Positions 48,760 to 58,429 of a stretch of 64,000 nucleotides of DNA are shown in pieces. The DNA lies in NCBI GenBank assembly GCA_032988165.1, contig JANTQF010000011.1:1-64000 (forward strand), given 5' to 3'. Every line of letters begins with the position of its first letter. Position 1 is the first letter of the stretch. Made by a program: the position numbers and the translations under genes. The stretch is from Emmonsiellopsis sp. PD_33. Lineage: Eukaryota > Ascomycota > Eurotiomycetes > Onygenales > Ajellomycetaceae. The notes beneath the pieces were generated by a model. The model was not told the origin of the DNA. It searched no databases and saw nothing but the letters and a program-made list of their open reading frames with translations.

Positions 48760-49596
48760 ATATTTCTTGCTGATGAGAGTTTAGAATATGGTTGTAATCT
48801 TAACTGCAAAGCTTGCATGATTAAACAGGAGATTCTATACTGATACTATCAAGCTACTGAGCTGAACACTGTTCTTGCATTTACCCTGCATAGACAAGCA
48901 GAGTACACTCATAACCTTGAGACATACATTCTTGACTATGAAGGTTAGTTTCTCTTTAGATCCTACTATTATTAAATTTGATTACTAATATGTTGGGTAG
49001 AGGTGAACCCTCTACCTGATTTACCATTTCCACCTGCATATTATACTTTGTGACCATATTTACTTGATTTACAGCTGCATGAACACTTCTCAGACTTCTG
49101 CCATTCCCTTGGATGTATGGTTGGAGAGGGTCATGATATATTTCCCAAGTTTCATTAGCTCAGGGAGTAAATGGGCTATGAGGAAGCTTTTTGGAACTAT
49201 GCTATTATAATGAACACTATTCATCAGGTTGGCAAGAAGGCACTTAAGTTTCTATGGACCTTTCCTGATGTCAACCTTCCATTCTATATTAATTGTCCCA
49301 GTCAATACAGTATGAATGGACCAATGTTCATATCCCTGGATGCATGTAATAGAGTGAAGCAGAGGAAGGCAGCTTGAGAGACAGCTATAGAGTCATATCT
49401 TTTACTAGGGGAATATCCAGCATCACATGAGTCTTCTGATGAGGAGTTCCACCAATCAGACTATAATTTCAAAGATGATGATGGATTTACTTGGGATAGA
49501 GATGAGTACAGAGAAGAAAGAGAGGGCTATTCTTTGAATAGGTTGAAAGCAATTTATGGGATGACCAGGAAAAGTCTGGACTATCCATCATCATAA
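48760..49596 (+). pseudogene. Cargo gene, first of two tandem paralogues
   Basis: Two exon-like blocks: NLNCKACMIKQEILYxYYQATELN (48796-48870) with a run through LETYILDYEG to a likely donor near 48945, then from 49075 HFSDFCHSLGCMVGEGHD..., and MGYEEAFWNYAI (49171) through IHQVGKKALKFLW, ending RLKAIYGMTRKSLDYPSS at the stop 49594-49596. It matches the gene at 50177-51280 block by block, so they arose by duplication. No domain recognised. A stop at about 49376 and others show decay. Confidence 0.55.
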
Positions 49597-50097
49597 GTAC
49601 AGGCTAATTTGGAGGAGGGAGCAAGAAAATGGAAATTAGCATAGCTGGTTATTATACTTTAATTTTATAAGGGTTTGCTATTGAACTTAAGTTGGAATTA
49701 TACATATCAGATTTTCATATATTATCTCAGCATGCTGCATACCTCTCATGCATAATCACACTTTATTAGTTTGAACTAAAGTTTAATATAGGTTACTGTG
49801 TTGAAGGTCTTTTGTTATTTCTTGAAGTCTGTAAATGAATGCCCAAGGATTATACCTTTACTATGAGATGACTTGATATTATAGCATAGTGTATATTTCT
49901 GAATGTGGCTTGCATGCCACATAATCAACCAAAGCTCATTGCAATGATCCTTTGTATTCTCCCAGAGTAATAGCTATATATAATGTATGGCTCACTTAGC
50001 ACCCTTCCTTCCCCAGTCTGCATTGAAATCTTGGGTGTCTGTCCACATGATTAAATACCCACTCTCCTTTCCTGGAATTAATGAACTCTATCCACAT

Positions 50098-50159
50098 CTT
50101 TTGATCCTATCTTTCAACCCTGTCTTTTGACCCTGTCTTTTGATCCTATCTTTCAACCC
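50098..50159. repeat. 13-bp tandem repeat in front of the second paralogue
   Basis: Nearly five units of 13 bp (CTTTTGATCCTAT, CTTTCAACCCTGT and variants) directly before the ATG at 50177; a pyrimidine-rich promoter stretch by position. Confidence 0.7.
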
Positions 50160-50176
50160 AGTCCATCTCTGCTATC

Positions 50177-51280
50177 ATGGAGTCCACATTCCATCCTGCA
50201 ACTGTCTCTATCAATGGTAAATACCTGCCCTAGCCTGCAACCATGGCTGGCAACAATGGACACCCACTTCAGCCTGTGACTGTAGCTGGCAACAGTGGAC
50301 ATCTGCCCCAGCCATCATCTTCCCAAGAAGATTTTTCCATCAATGAGAAGTACTTCCATCATCATCTCTACAATTACATGTTAAAGGCTAATACTAAAGG
50401 TACTTCTTCATTCACTTACAGTGCAATATCATTACTAACAGAAATAGATCATGATTATAATCTTAATTACAAGCCTTGCTAGATTCATCAGGAGCTTCTA
50501 TATTCCTACTATCAGTCTACCAAGCTCAACATCATTCTCATGTTGGCTCTCTCATTCCAAGCCACCTACTTCTTGGACCTGGAGAGGGCTATTCATTAAT
50601 ATGAAAGTATGTTGCTCATTACTTATACTTATTATAGATTGGGAATACTGATATATAATATTAATTCTCATACTGATATAGGTTCCCCATTTAAGTTCAT
50701 TTCTCCATATGGCATGCCTTACTATTTCTGATTGTAACTGGAGGAACACTTCCCTTAATTCTACTATTAGCTTGAAATGAAGCTTTTAGATCATTGTTTG
50801 CAATTTAGAAATTATTGTGAGTTTTAGAAGCAAGTGAAGGATGGAGTTACTTTCACTAATTCTATAGATACTATAAAGAGTATTCATTAGGTTGCTGAGG
50901 AGGCACACCATTTTCTGTGGTCCAATCACAATGGCACCCTTCCATTTGTCATTCTGCATGCAAAACAATATGATATGGACAGACCTCAGTTGATGTCCCC
51001 AGTCAGATGGGACATCATAGAGTGGGTGAACCTCCCCCTACTAGCAGGTACAGTTAAACAATCAGTGGGATTTTACCTAGCATCCCCAGCCAATGATGCC
51101 CCAGCCAATGATGGACCTAAAGGATGGCTGGAGGAATTACAAAAGAAGGGTAAACAGGGCATTTCTTTGGATAGAATGCAAGAAGTCATTTTAGCTCAAT
51201 TAGATTCATATTCTTATTCAGATGGAGCATTGACTGAGCATGGTACCAGTTCAGATGAGAAACTATTAACTGAGGATTAG
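50177..51280 (+). pseudogene. Cargo gene, second of two tandem paralogues
   Basis: ATG at 50177 opens MESTFHPATVSINGKYLP. The N-terminus holds three 14-residue repeats (xATVSINGKYLPQ-like, ATMAGNNGHPLQP, VTVAGNSGHLPQP); the middle Gln of the first is now TAG. The body shares YNLNYKPC, ELLYSYYQSTKLN and IHxVAEEAHHFLW with the gene at 48760. An open last exon runs from 50975 (MDRPQLMSPVRWDIIEW) to TAG at 51278-51280 and adds SLDRMQEVILAQLDSYSY and an acidic end. An intron with donor near 50607 is likely. Function unknown. It is better kept than its partner. Confidence 0.58.
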
Positions 51281-51669
51281 GTGGATTAGCATTATAATCA
51301 GATTTAAGGGTTTGAGGATAACATGTTGTTTTCTATTACTTATAGATAGTTATAATTGAACTTTGGTTGGATTAAAGAATGTTTGTTTTCATCCATGTTT
51401 TACTAAATCATGGTGAATATGTCTGTATCAGCTCATGCTTAATGGTATTATACATATATACTTTCAAATATGCAGGCATAAATGTCCATATCAGGTAAAT
51501 TTAGCAATCAAATTAGCACTAGCTATTTCTGGTGACCCACAGCAGGTCAGACAGGTTGCCCTCTACTAACCTACTAACCTGACTTTTCAGGTTTAACCCA
51601 ACCCACCCAACCTGCCAACCTGTTTGGGCAGGCTGCAGAGACACTTTTTCAACCCAAACCCAAAAAAAA

Positions 51670-51678
51670 ACAACACTA
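51670..51678 (-). repeat. Right inverted end of the hAT
   Basis: ACAACACTA preceded by a run of nine A; it pairs with 40388-40396 and is followed by the TGTATAGA duplication. Confidence 0.85.
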
Positions 51679-51686
51679 TGTATAGA

Positions 51687-53815
51687 GGTCTTCAGGGCAA
51701 CTAGAGGTCTTTACTATCTATTTTCTTAAGTTTAATGTGATAGTTATATGCACTATGGAACAGTAGAAGCTTCTCAGTGGCCTTATGATTAAAAATATTA
51801 AGAAATTCATAATAGTGCAGGGGAAGGACTGTTACAGGGTCAGTTTTTAGCTTCTTAAAGAGTTGGGAGAGAGCTTTCTCTATATCAGATATACTGGTAA
51901 TAAAGATTTTAATAGGGGATTAGAACTTAAACTTCTAATTATAATGTTAGAGGAGCTCAAAGGCATTAGTGGAGATCTGATAAAGGTTGGCAGTTTTATA
52001 GACATCTTTCTCAGATACATGAATGTCTTCAGGGAACACCACATATTAGTTGTGTATATTGATAAGGGCTTGATGTTTGAATAATCAAGATAGGTCTAAT
52101 ATGAAGTTATATGAGAGGTTCTTAATTTCATATATATAGATGTTCTTTTAGAGGAATTTATTAATATCAACATCAAGCTTCATCATATTTTATATAAAGC
52201 CACTAGTGTCACTGCTGACATCTTCAATTTTTCAGGCAATAATTAAGATACATGAGAGATTATAATAGTTAATCATGTAAGAATGAATTATTATGTAGTA
52301 ATAGGAACTACTATCTATCATAACATTCATATTAAAAGAATGATTAACTATAATAGATATAAAAATTACTAGAATTATCATCTTCTTCTTGAAGGTCTTT
52401 CTATCCAACTTCAGAAGCTTTTACTCATAATTTTACATAGAAGCTAGTCTTTTTATAAGTCTGATTTAGCATCTTTAAAGTCCTCCTCTTCTTTAGATCT
52501 AGTCTGCATATTTATGGATCATATAGATAGCTTCAGGGGAATATGGGTGCTATAATAGTTAGTAGCTCTATATCTAGATTTATTATAATTAATGTATACC
52601 TCTCAGGTGCAGCAGTCTGTAATAGTAGTAGTAGTTATATTGAGAATGTAGAAGTCATTCACACAAGCTATTAGTTTCCAATTTATACTATTTAAATTAT
52701 AAGGCTGAGTCACTCTGAGGAAGGTTTCTCTGAGGTTAGTAAGAGTATCAGTGCAGAACTGATTCTTAATAGCTTTAATTTTAAATAAATTATTCTCTAT
52801 CTCATGAAGTTTCATATAATAGTTAATATATAAAGTAGGTTCTCAGATGGAAACAGTCTGCTGCAAGAGATTAAGATTAATAACTTTTTTAAATATAGTT
52901 TTCTTAATTATATCATTTCATAATTGCCTGCCAGCCTCAAGAATCTTCTGATTGAACATCAGGAGAAAGATAGCTAGTAAGAGAGTTTACTAATAGATAC
53001 TGTGCAGCCAGATGAAAGCCTTTAAGATTACTATAGGGTTAGAGAATAAGACATCTAGCTGGTTTAGAATGATATCTGAAAATAGTAGGAAATATGAGTT
53101 AGCCTTCATCTAAGAATGAAATCAGGTGGAGGCAGTACCAGAGAATTATAAGAAGATATACTATACCTAATTAGTTAGATTACTAATTGCATGATCATTA
53201 ATGTTAATCTCAGCTATAATATTAAGTTATCAGGCAGGATATTCAATGAGCTTTTCATTACTGAAGATTATTAATATAGTAAGTTTTTCTTTCAGATGCT
53301 TCATAGTGTCATTTAATAGAGTAGTTAGGGGGATAAGAGTCAGAATAAGCATCAGGATTGAAGTAGGCATGTAAATCTATTTAGAGAGGGCTGAGAGGCT
53401 CTAAACTTAAGCTGTAAGCTATTAAATAAGATTTTAAAGATTAGCTTTAAAGCTCTGAGAAGAAAGGTCATCTTCATGTAGAGGATTTATATTCATAATG
53501 GATATGAAAAATTAATTAGATTCTGAGAGTTTAGAGGATTCATATAGATTAAGAGAAAATCTTATGAGATAATAATATAAACTGTCAGGGCTTTAAGATC
53601 TTTCACTAACACATTGTTCAGCAGAGCTGAACTGAGTGGATTATATAGAGCTAATATCTCATAGAAATATTTCATTAACATTTATTAGAATTCAGAGAAA
53701 TCAGCTATATATATAAGTTACATTCAGAAGATTCTATTATATATATAAGTTATATTTAGAAGATAGATATAATATTAGAGATCTCTGAGAAGAGATCAAA
53801 CAAGTAATTACAAAA
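51687..53815 (-). pseudogene. gag region of the third family-A copy
   Basis: Collinear with 8595-10715 of the nested copy. The minus strand carries leader, gag and the zinc-knuckle region (about 52555-52620). Shared landmarks include the TAAGAATGAATTATTRTRTA word near 52275. Stops throughout. Confidence 0.72.
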
Positions 53816-54069
53816 TGTAATGGGTGTGCTCTGATTAATAGATTATATGAGCTAGATACTAAAATCAAGATTGTAATTACTAGAGAAAGGAAGGAAAAAG
53901 AAAAAGAAATTATAAGATCATGTGATATAAATAGAAGAGAACTATGTGAGATCAGAGTAGATAAACATTCATATGAAGGCCTGGTTAGAGGCTTCTGATC
54001 AGGTGGTTGGAGATTAGGTAAAGTTTGGGTGAGCTATAGATATAGGGTATAAGGGTGTAGCCCTTCACA
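53816..54069 (-). repeat. 5' LTR of the third family-A copy
   Basis: 254 bp, TGTAATGGGTG to CCTTCACA on the + strand, followed by GAAAG. Confidence 0.94.
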
Positions 54070-54074
54070 GAAAG

Positions 54075-54500
54075 TTAGTTTTATTTATAACTAATATCTG
54101 ATTAATTTCTAATGGGTGCTAAGTAAATAACTAATAAATAACTAATAAGTCCACACATTGGGGCAAGTTAACAATGCAGGGGGGGCATTTTAGTCAAGTC
54201 ACATGTGTTGGTCCAACAACCTTCAGAATACTGACCTTCGAACCTACTCAAGCCAGTTGATTGAAGTTTGGTGACACTGGAAGAACAACAGTCAATAGAG
54301 AGTGGTGTTTATGACCAATATTTCCTCGAACCCTTGAATTTAGATTGTTTATTCTCAATAGTATCCCATACTACTACCTCCCGAGACCAACGAAGGAGTT
54401 AAGATGAATACAGAGAGAGGCATGCCCCACCATCCGGCTCCTGGATACATGTTACCAACAATTTACTGACAGGCTATTAGCTGCCTCGATATCAATCGAA
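54075..54500. other. Boundary spacer and upstream region of the phosphotransferase gene
   Basis: Base composition changes here: a short AT-rich part with AACTAATAAATAACTAATAA words, a run of seven G near 54180, then the first CpG after the repeat block at 54239 (CTTCGAACC). No gene seen. The last 250 bp are the likely promoter of the gene at 54501; no clear TATA box. Confidence 0.5.
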
Positions 54501-55403
54501 ATGTGGAAACCGGTTGCTCTGCCCTTCGTGAATGACGCCTTGTCTCCATCTACTCCTCTGCCTACCGCAGATGAAATCCGAGCCTGCCCTAATATCCTGA
54601 GGGAACGCCTTTCGACTAAGGTAGTGGCAATGAATGACGAGATTGTAGTCAAATTTGGAACCAGCATAGAGGTCTGTGAAGGCCAGGCTTTGGTTTACCT
54701 TGAACGACATGTCCCTGCCGTTTCTGCTCCTCGGCTCTATTCAATGTTCAGGGATTCCGAGCAGCTCTTCTTGGTAATGCAGCGTGCTCCAGGCGTGCAA
54801 CTTGCCACCCTCTGGCCATCATTGACTGAGACTGAGAAAGACTCCATTATCTCAAAGCTCAGTGGGATATTTGATGCAATGCAGGATGCCCAGTGTCCAT
54901 GGCCTGGTTTTTTTGGGGGCATTGATGGTGGCTGTGTGTATGACTATCTCCTCTATAGTCTAAAAGAGGATGAGGATCATCTGGGCCCCTTCCATGATGA
55001 AACTTCCTTTGTTGCTGCCCTCACTGAGAACTATCGAACTTTGCTCGAAAGCAACGGTCGGCAAGACTTCAAAGCCCGCTACTATGAAGCCAACCTGGGT
55101 CGTGTCCTTCGAAACCACCGTCCGACCTTAACCCATGGGGATTTGCACCAGAAAAATATCGTGGTCGCGGAGGATCCAAGTCGCCGAAATGATAGCGGAG
55201 AGCGGTCATTTAATCTTGTACTTGTGGACTGGGCTAGAGCAGGGTGGTATCCAGGCTTTTGGGAATTCTTTCGCGCATCTACTTATTTTGATATGGATTA
55301 TTGGCAAAGTGACTGGTGCTGGCGTGCTCAGCAATTTTTAAAAGTGTGGCCCGCTGAGACGGCCATGATGCGCATGTTTGATAAGGACTTCAGGGGTTTT
55401 TAA
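54501..55403 (+). CDS. Aminoglycoside-phosphotransferase-fold kinase-like protein
   Basis: A single-exon gene of 300 codons. The APH fold is shown by VVKFGTSIEVCEGQAL (residues ~50-65, ATP-lobe Lys and Glu), the linker LFLVMQRAPGVQL, the catalytic loop THGDLHQKNIVV (~213-224; H-G-D-x4-N) and the metal-binding LVDWARAGWYPGFWE (~241-255; Asp-Trp in place of DFG). Members of this family phosphorylate small molecules, and in fungi many have no known substrate; resistance to a drug should not be assumed. The ATG at 54501 is chosen because it opens the frame just before the conserved region, and the length fits the family (about 280-320). Full set of active-site residues and normal CpG content suggest a working gene. 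It lies only 430 bp from the repeat block and converges with the CorA-like gene. Confidence 0.85.
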   Translation: MWKPVALPFVNDALSPSTPLPTADEIRACPNILRERLSTKVVAMNDEIVVKFGTSIEVCEGQALVYLERHVPAVSAPRLYSMFRDSEQLFLVMQRAPGVQLATLWPSLTETEKDSIISKLSGIFDAMQDAQCPWPGFFGGIDGGCVYDYLLYSLKEDEDHLGPFHDETSFVAALTENYRTLLESNGRQDFKARYYEANLGRVLRNHRPTLTHGDLHQKNIVVAEDPSRRNDSGERSFNLVLVDWARAGWYPGFWEFFRASTYFDMDYWQSDWCWRAQQFLKVWPAETAMMRMFDKDFRGF

Positions 55404-55918
55404 AGTGCTGCTGGGCTCAGAACGAATTGCGAACATCTTGTCATTTGCAAAAGCAATTAAATGTTCGGATGTTTGATCCATTCACTGCGCTTGAAGATCG
55501 GCATCAGTCGTTCATCAGACCCATAGAGTTCCCTATTCTTCTCTGTCCAAATTACATCACTCCATCTTGTGGCGGGGTTTGCCCTGCCCAAAAGTCTAGC
55601 TTGTTGTTCTGTTGGTTGTCTTGGTTCGCCTTGCAATATAGCGGCTGCATTCTCCCTGGATGGAAATCGTGTTATCTGATTTCGGTGCGAGTAGCGACGA
55701 GATGTATGCTTCGTATCAACGAAATGATGTTGACTATGGTGGCACACCGGGTATTCGTACATCTGCTCATGGAAGATGCGTTTTGATAAGTTCCTAGATT
55801 AAACCGGGCCCAGATCGCGTGTCGTCGATTTAAGCTTATTTCGACGCGAGGTCTTACGTAAGAACCTCCTTGTTGAGATAGTTACCGAATTTGAGGATTC
55901 AGTTCATTTCTTGTTAGT
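55404..55918. other. Spacer between convergent genes
   Basis: 515 bp between the stops of the phosphotransferase and CorA-like genes. It contains a kinase-like fragment at 55660-55797 and otherwise no supported gene; long open frames on both strands here lack start context and family motifs. Confidence 0.5.
55660..55797 (+). pseudogene. Possible protein-kinase fragment (DFG to GTPG)
   Basis: One frame reads MEIVLSDFGASSDEMYASYQ and then YGGTPGIRTSAHG before TAG at 55795-55797. DFG followed about 25 residues later by GTPGxR is the order of a kinase activation segment. There is no ATP lobe upstream and no APE downstream, so at most it is a relic. Chance similarity cannot be excluded. Confidence 0.35.
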
Positions 55919-57729
55919 TTAAACATTCAACACGCTTCCGCCCTTCTCATCATCGACCTGTGTCGTTTCATGGACCCTTGACCTCCGCCTCAGCCGTCTT
56001 CGAACAAAAACATACCAAGAGACGATAGTGATCGCCGTTAATGGAACAGCCAGGACGACAAATACCCAGAATTGCGGCGATATGGTGAAGCCGCTACCGC
56101 TGTTTCCGTAACTGAATAGGTTCATGCCGAGGAATGTCTAATGTCGTCAGGTGCTCGTGTTAGAAGATTTGCCTCATGCACCAATGCGAAAAATTAAGGG
56201 TACTTACGCTGACGAAGCTTGGTGGAAGGTAGATCAATGTTACGAGCGTGATAATCCTTATGGCGGCGCTATCGTGGACGGTATGCGTGGTCATTTTGAG
56301 CATTTTGTCATTTATTTCTGTTGACGTTACCTGGTTCCCGATATCGAGAGCGACTTCAAGCTATTATTTGCGACGACGTCAGCAATTAGCAAGCTATTTA
56401 TGCACGGGTGGGGATGTCACTTACTAGGCTCAAAATCCCTTGGATTTTCCTCTCCAGCACTCCAAGACTTTGCAAATGCCCATTCACCCTTATCCAATAA
56501 TATTGGATGTCGTCAAAAATTTGGTCCGCTTTGCGAGGGTTACTATAATGACCTTCCATGCGGAAATGTTCATTCAATTCCCGGAGCTTTTCCAAGCCTG
56601 TTCGCATCAGGTATAGTCTTGGCGATAATGGCAAAATCTTGTCTCTAATATTTTGTAGCTTGAAAAGCTTCTCTGCTGCGATTTCGCGACCATTGGGTTT
56701 TGAAAAATCCCAGACAAAAACATGGTCTCCCTGCGGGGAGGTCAATTGAGGTTCCTGTATATGGCCACTGACTATACGTACGATTTTTTCGACCTCTTCC
56801 CCGAGACTCTGGATATACCATCGCCAGTTCCTGAAGTACGAAGACAGCGCCAGGGAATGCAAATCGTACCAGTTGAACTGCGAAGGGTCTGCAATGGTTG
56901 ATGCCTTTGCTTCAATTTTTTGCTGCAGTCCAGATTGTTGCTGAGCGTGCAGAAATATCCATAAATTCCCAGCCCCCGACGGGACATATCTGTGGAAGAC
57001 GCCCAGCTGGCGTTCTGTCCATTTGACATTTTGGCCGGCAAGGTAATCCTCGGCATAGGTGAGGATATAATGCATATCTAGGACATGTTAACATCACTTT
57101 CAGTTTCCGAGATGAGCTTCCTGGTGTTCACCATAACTCCCATCATCTGTCCGCTTCACTGTCATACCCCCATGGCCAGCTTCGGAGCTGTACGATTTGT
57201 GGCCGAACGACTGGATGACGTCAAGGATGTCTAACCCAATATCGTACTGGGTGATTAATTTCCCCAATGCCGATTCCGTGATTCCTAATGGTTTGATCGA
57301 ATTCGGGGACCATATCGAGCTGTTATTTTACTTAGCTGTGCGCCAGTTTTGGGGGGATTCCCGAATTGGTATCACTGACATGATTCTCGTGTGTGGTTTC
57401 GGGTGGTGGGAGATGTGTTCTTCGAAATGTCTGCTGTCACGGAATAAGCGCGGATCCGATTTCGCCCCCGTTTCCGAAGAGCTATCCTTAGGCGCTGGGA
57501 AACTGTCAATACGTTTTCAAGAACTATCTTGCCAGACAGAGGGTTTACCATCAATATCCAGAAGGAAGATACCAGCTTGTTTTGGCTGAGAGCAAAAGAC
57601 TGGCCGCTTGCTATGCGGCGATGTTAATACGAGTGAAGGTTCATCCGCGGCGTCTGTGGAGTCGGTGGAAGCGGTTGTTAAACTCTCCAGAGAGTCATTC
57701 AAAGATAAGTCCTCCAGGCCAAGTCCCAT
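55919..57729 (-). CDS. CorA-like membrane protein (fungal family)
   Basis: Related to CorA Mg2+ channels, with two C-terminal membrane helices. Solved exons (minus): part ending 57132 (ITESALGKLITQYDIGLDIL...SYG), 57077-56425 (MHYILTYAEDY, NVKWTERQLGVFHRY, WIFLHAQ), 56360-56208 (ITLVTLIYLPPSFVS) and 56137-55919. The last starts TFLGMNLF, the fungal form of the CorA GMN loop, and runs through helix FWVFVVLAVPLTAITIVSW to a basic tail. Introns are 57131-57078, 56424-56361 and 56207-56138, all GT..AG. The 5' part is less sure: MGLGLEDLSLNDSLESL from the ATG at 57729 leads to FLLDIDG, but one or two introns between about 57550 and 57340 could not be fixed, and an exon upstream near 57800-57870 (NFINYFISQHLPSLR) is possible. 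Metal transport is not proven for this fungal branch. Confidence 0.8.
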
Positions 57730-58132
57730 ATTGTCTATACCGATATTTGGTGTTATATCAAAAACTAAGAAGATTGATACTAATTTATTGTTCTTTTACT
57801 TCGAAGGGAGGGAAGGTGTTGAGATATAAAATAGTTTATGAAATTCCGCCCAATCCATGCGCCCCAGGATCGTCAGAGGAAAAAAAGCCTCGAGCATGAC
57901 AGGAACAGGGGGTGTCAAAATCATTCGACAAATCACTGTTACATCTCTCTCCACCCCGCCACCGTGTCGACCGAATGCGCTTAAACAAATACGGAAGTGA
58001 GATACGCCTTGGCCCATGATCGTGGATTCAGAGATTCGCCATCTCAATGCACTCTTGCAGCCTCGGTAACGCGACTATTTTATTTACGAGTCAACCAACT
58101 GATACTTCTGATATCGCCCGCCAGAATCGAAC

Positions 58133-58429
58133 CTACTCAATCTCTTCCTATGGTAGAACTCAGCAGATATTCTCCGTCCATCCAGTGTTTGCGTTTGGAG
58201 AAACTTACATCAGTGAGATACCTCGGGGCATCGAACTCATAACGCTCTCCGACATGCTTTACGCGAATTGTTAGCGAGTCCTGCAAGGAACAACGACTCG
58301 ATCAAGGTGTTTCCTTACTCGAACGGTTATTTTATAGCCGAATAACTTTCTAAGCAGTCTCTCCAACTTCTCGGGTTTGATATATCCGCAGATATCTGGC
58401 CCGATCACATTCTGAACGCTGGTGGGCAT
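58133..58429 (-). CDS. Small 65-residue protein, three exons
   Basis: Exons 58429-58319, 58280-58209 and 58147-58133 (111, 72 and 15 nt) join in phase to 65 codons and a stop: MPTSVQNVIGPDICGYIKPE, then KLERLLRKLFGYKITVR, DSLTIRVKHVGERYEFDAPR, and the end YLTDEEIE. Introns are GTAAGG..GCAG (38 nt, very short) and GTAAGT..CATAG (61 nt). All exon lengths are multiples of three. The pattern of a short helix (PEKLERLLRKLFG) followed by beta-like strands and an acidic end suggests a compact folded domain. I recall similar short proteins in other ascomycetes but cannot name a function. The ATG at 58429 is the only one in the frame; upstream codons are also open for some distance, so a longer form is possible. 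Confidence 0.62.

Larger units (their letters stand above)
40388..51678. mobile_element. 11.3-kb cargo-carrying hAT transposon
   Basis: 11,291 bp with short inverted ends TAGTGTTGT and perfect 8-bp duplications TGTATAGA (40380-40387, 51679-51686), as hAT transposases produce. The terminal 100 bp on each side resemble the ends of the two MITEs (AACCTGTGAACCC on the left, TTTTTCAACCCAAACCC on the right). It encodes a BED-finger transposase, a long unidentified gene and two related small genes, all decayed. Its left end still has one CpG (AACCCGACC). It is far longer than most hAT elements (about 3-5 kb). It inserted after the chromovirus that contains it. Confidence 0.93.
37144..54069 (-). mobile_element. 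Third family-A chromovirus copy, split by an 11.3-kb hAT
   Basis: Coding on the minus strand, with 254-bp LTRs and perfect GAAAG duplications at 37139-37143 and 54070-54074. Without the hAT and its 8-bp duplication it is 5627 bp. Its right LTR forms the edge of the AT-rich block; CpG and balanced base composition return within 200 bp beyond it. Confidence 0.95.

Noticed and set aside
55427..55786. 119-codon + frame and 101-codon minus frame between convergent genes
   Set aside because: No conserved motif, overlap of frames on both strands and position in a 3' spacer. Only the kinase-like piece at 55660-55797 in another frame is noted.
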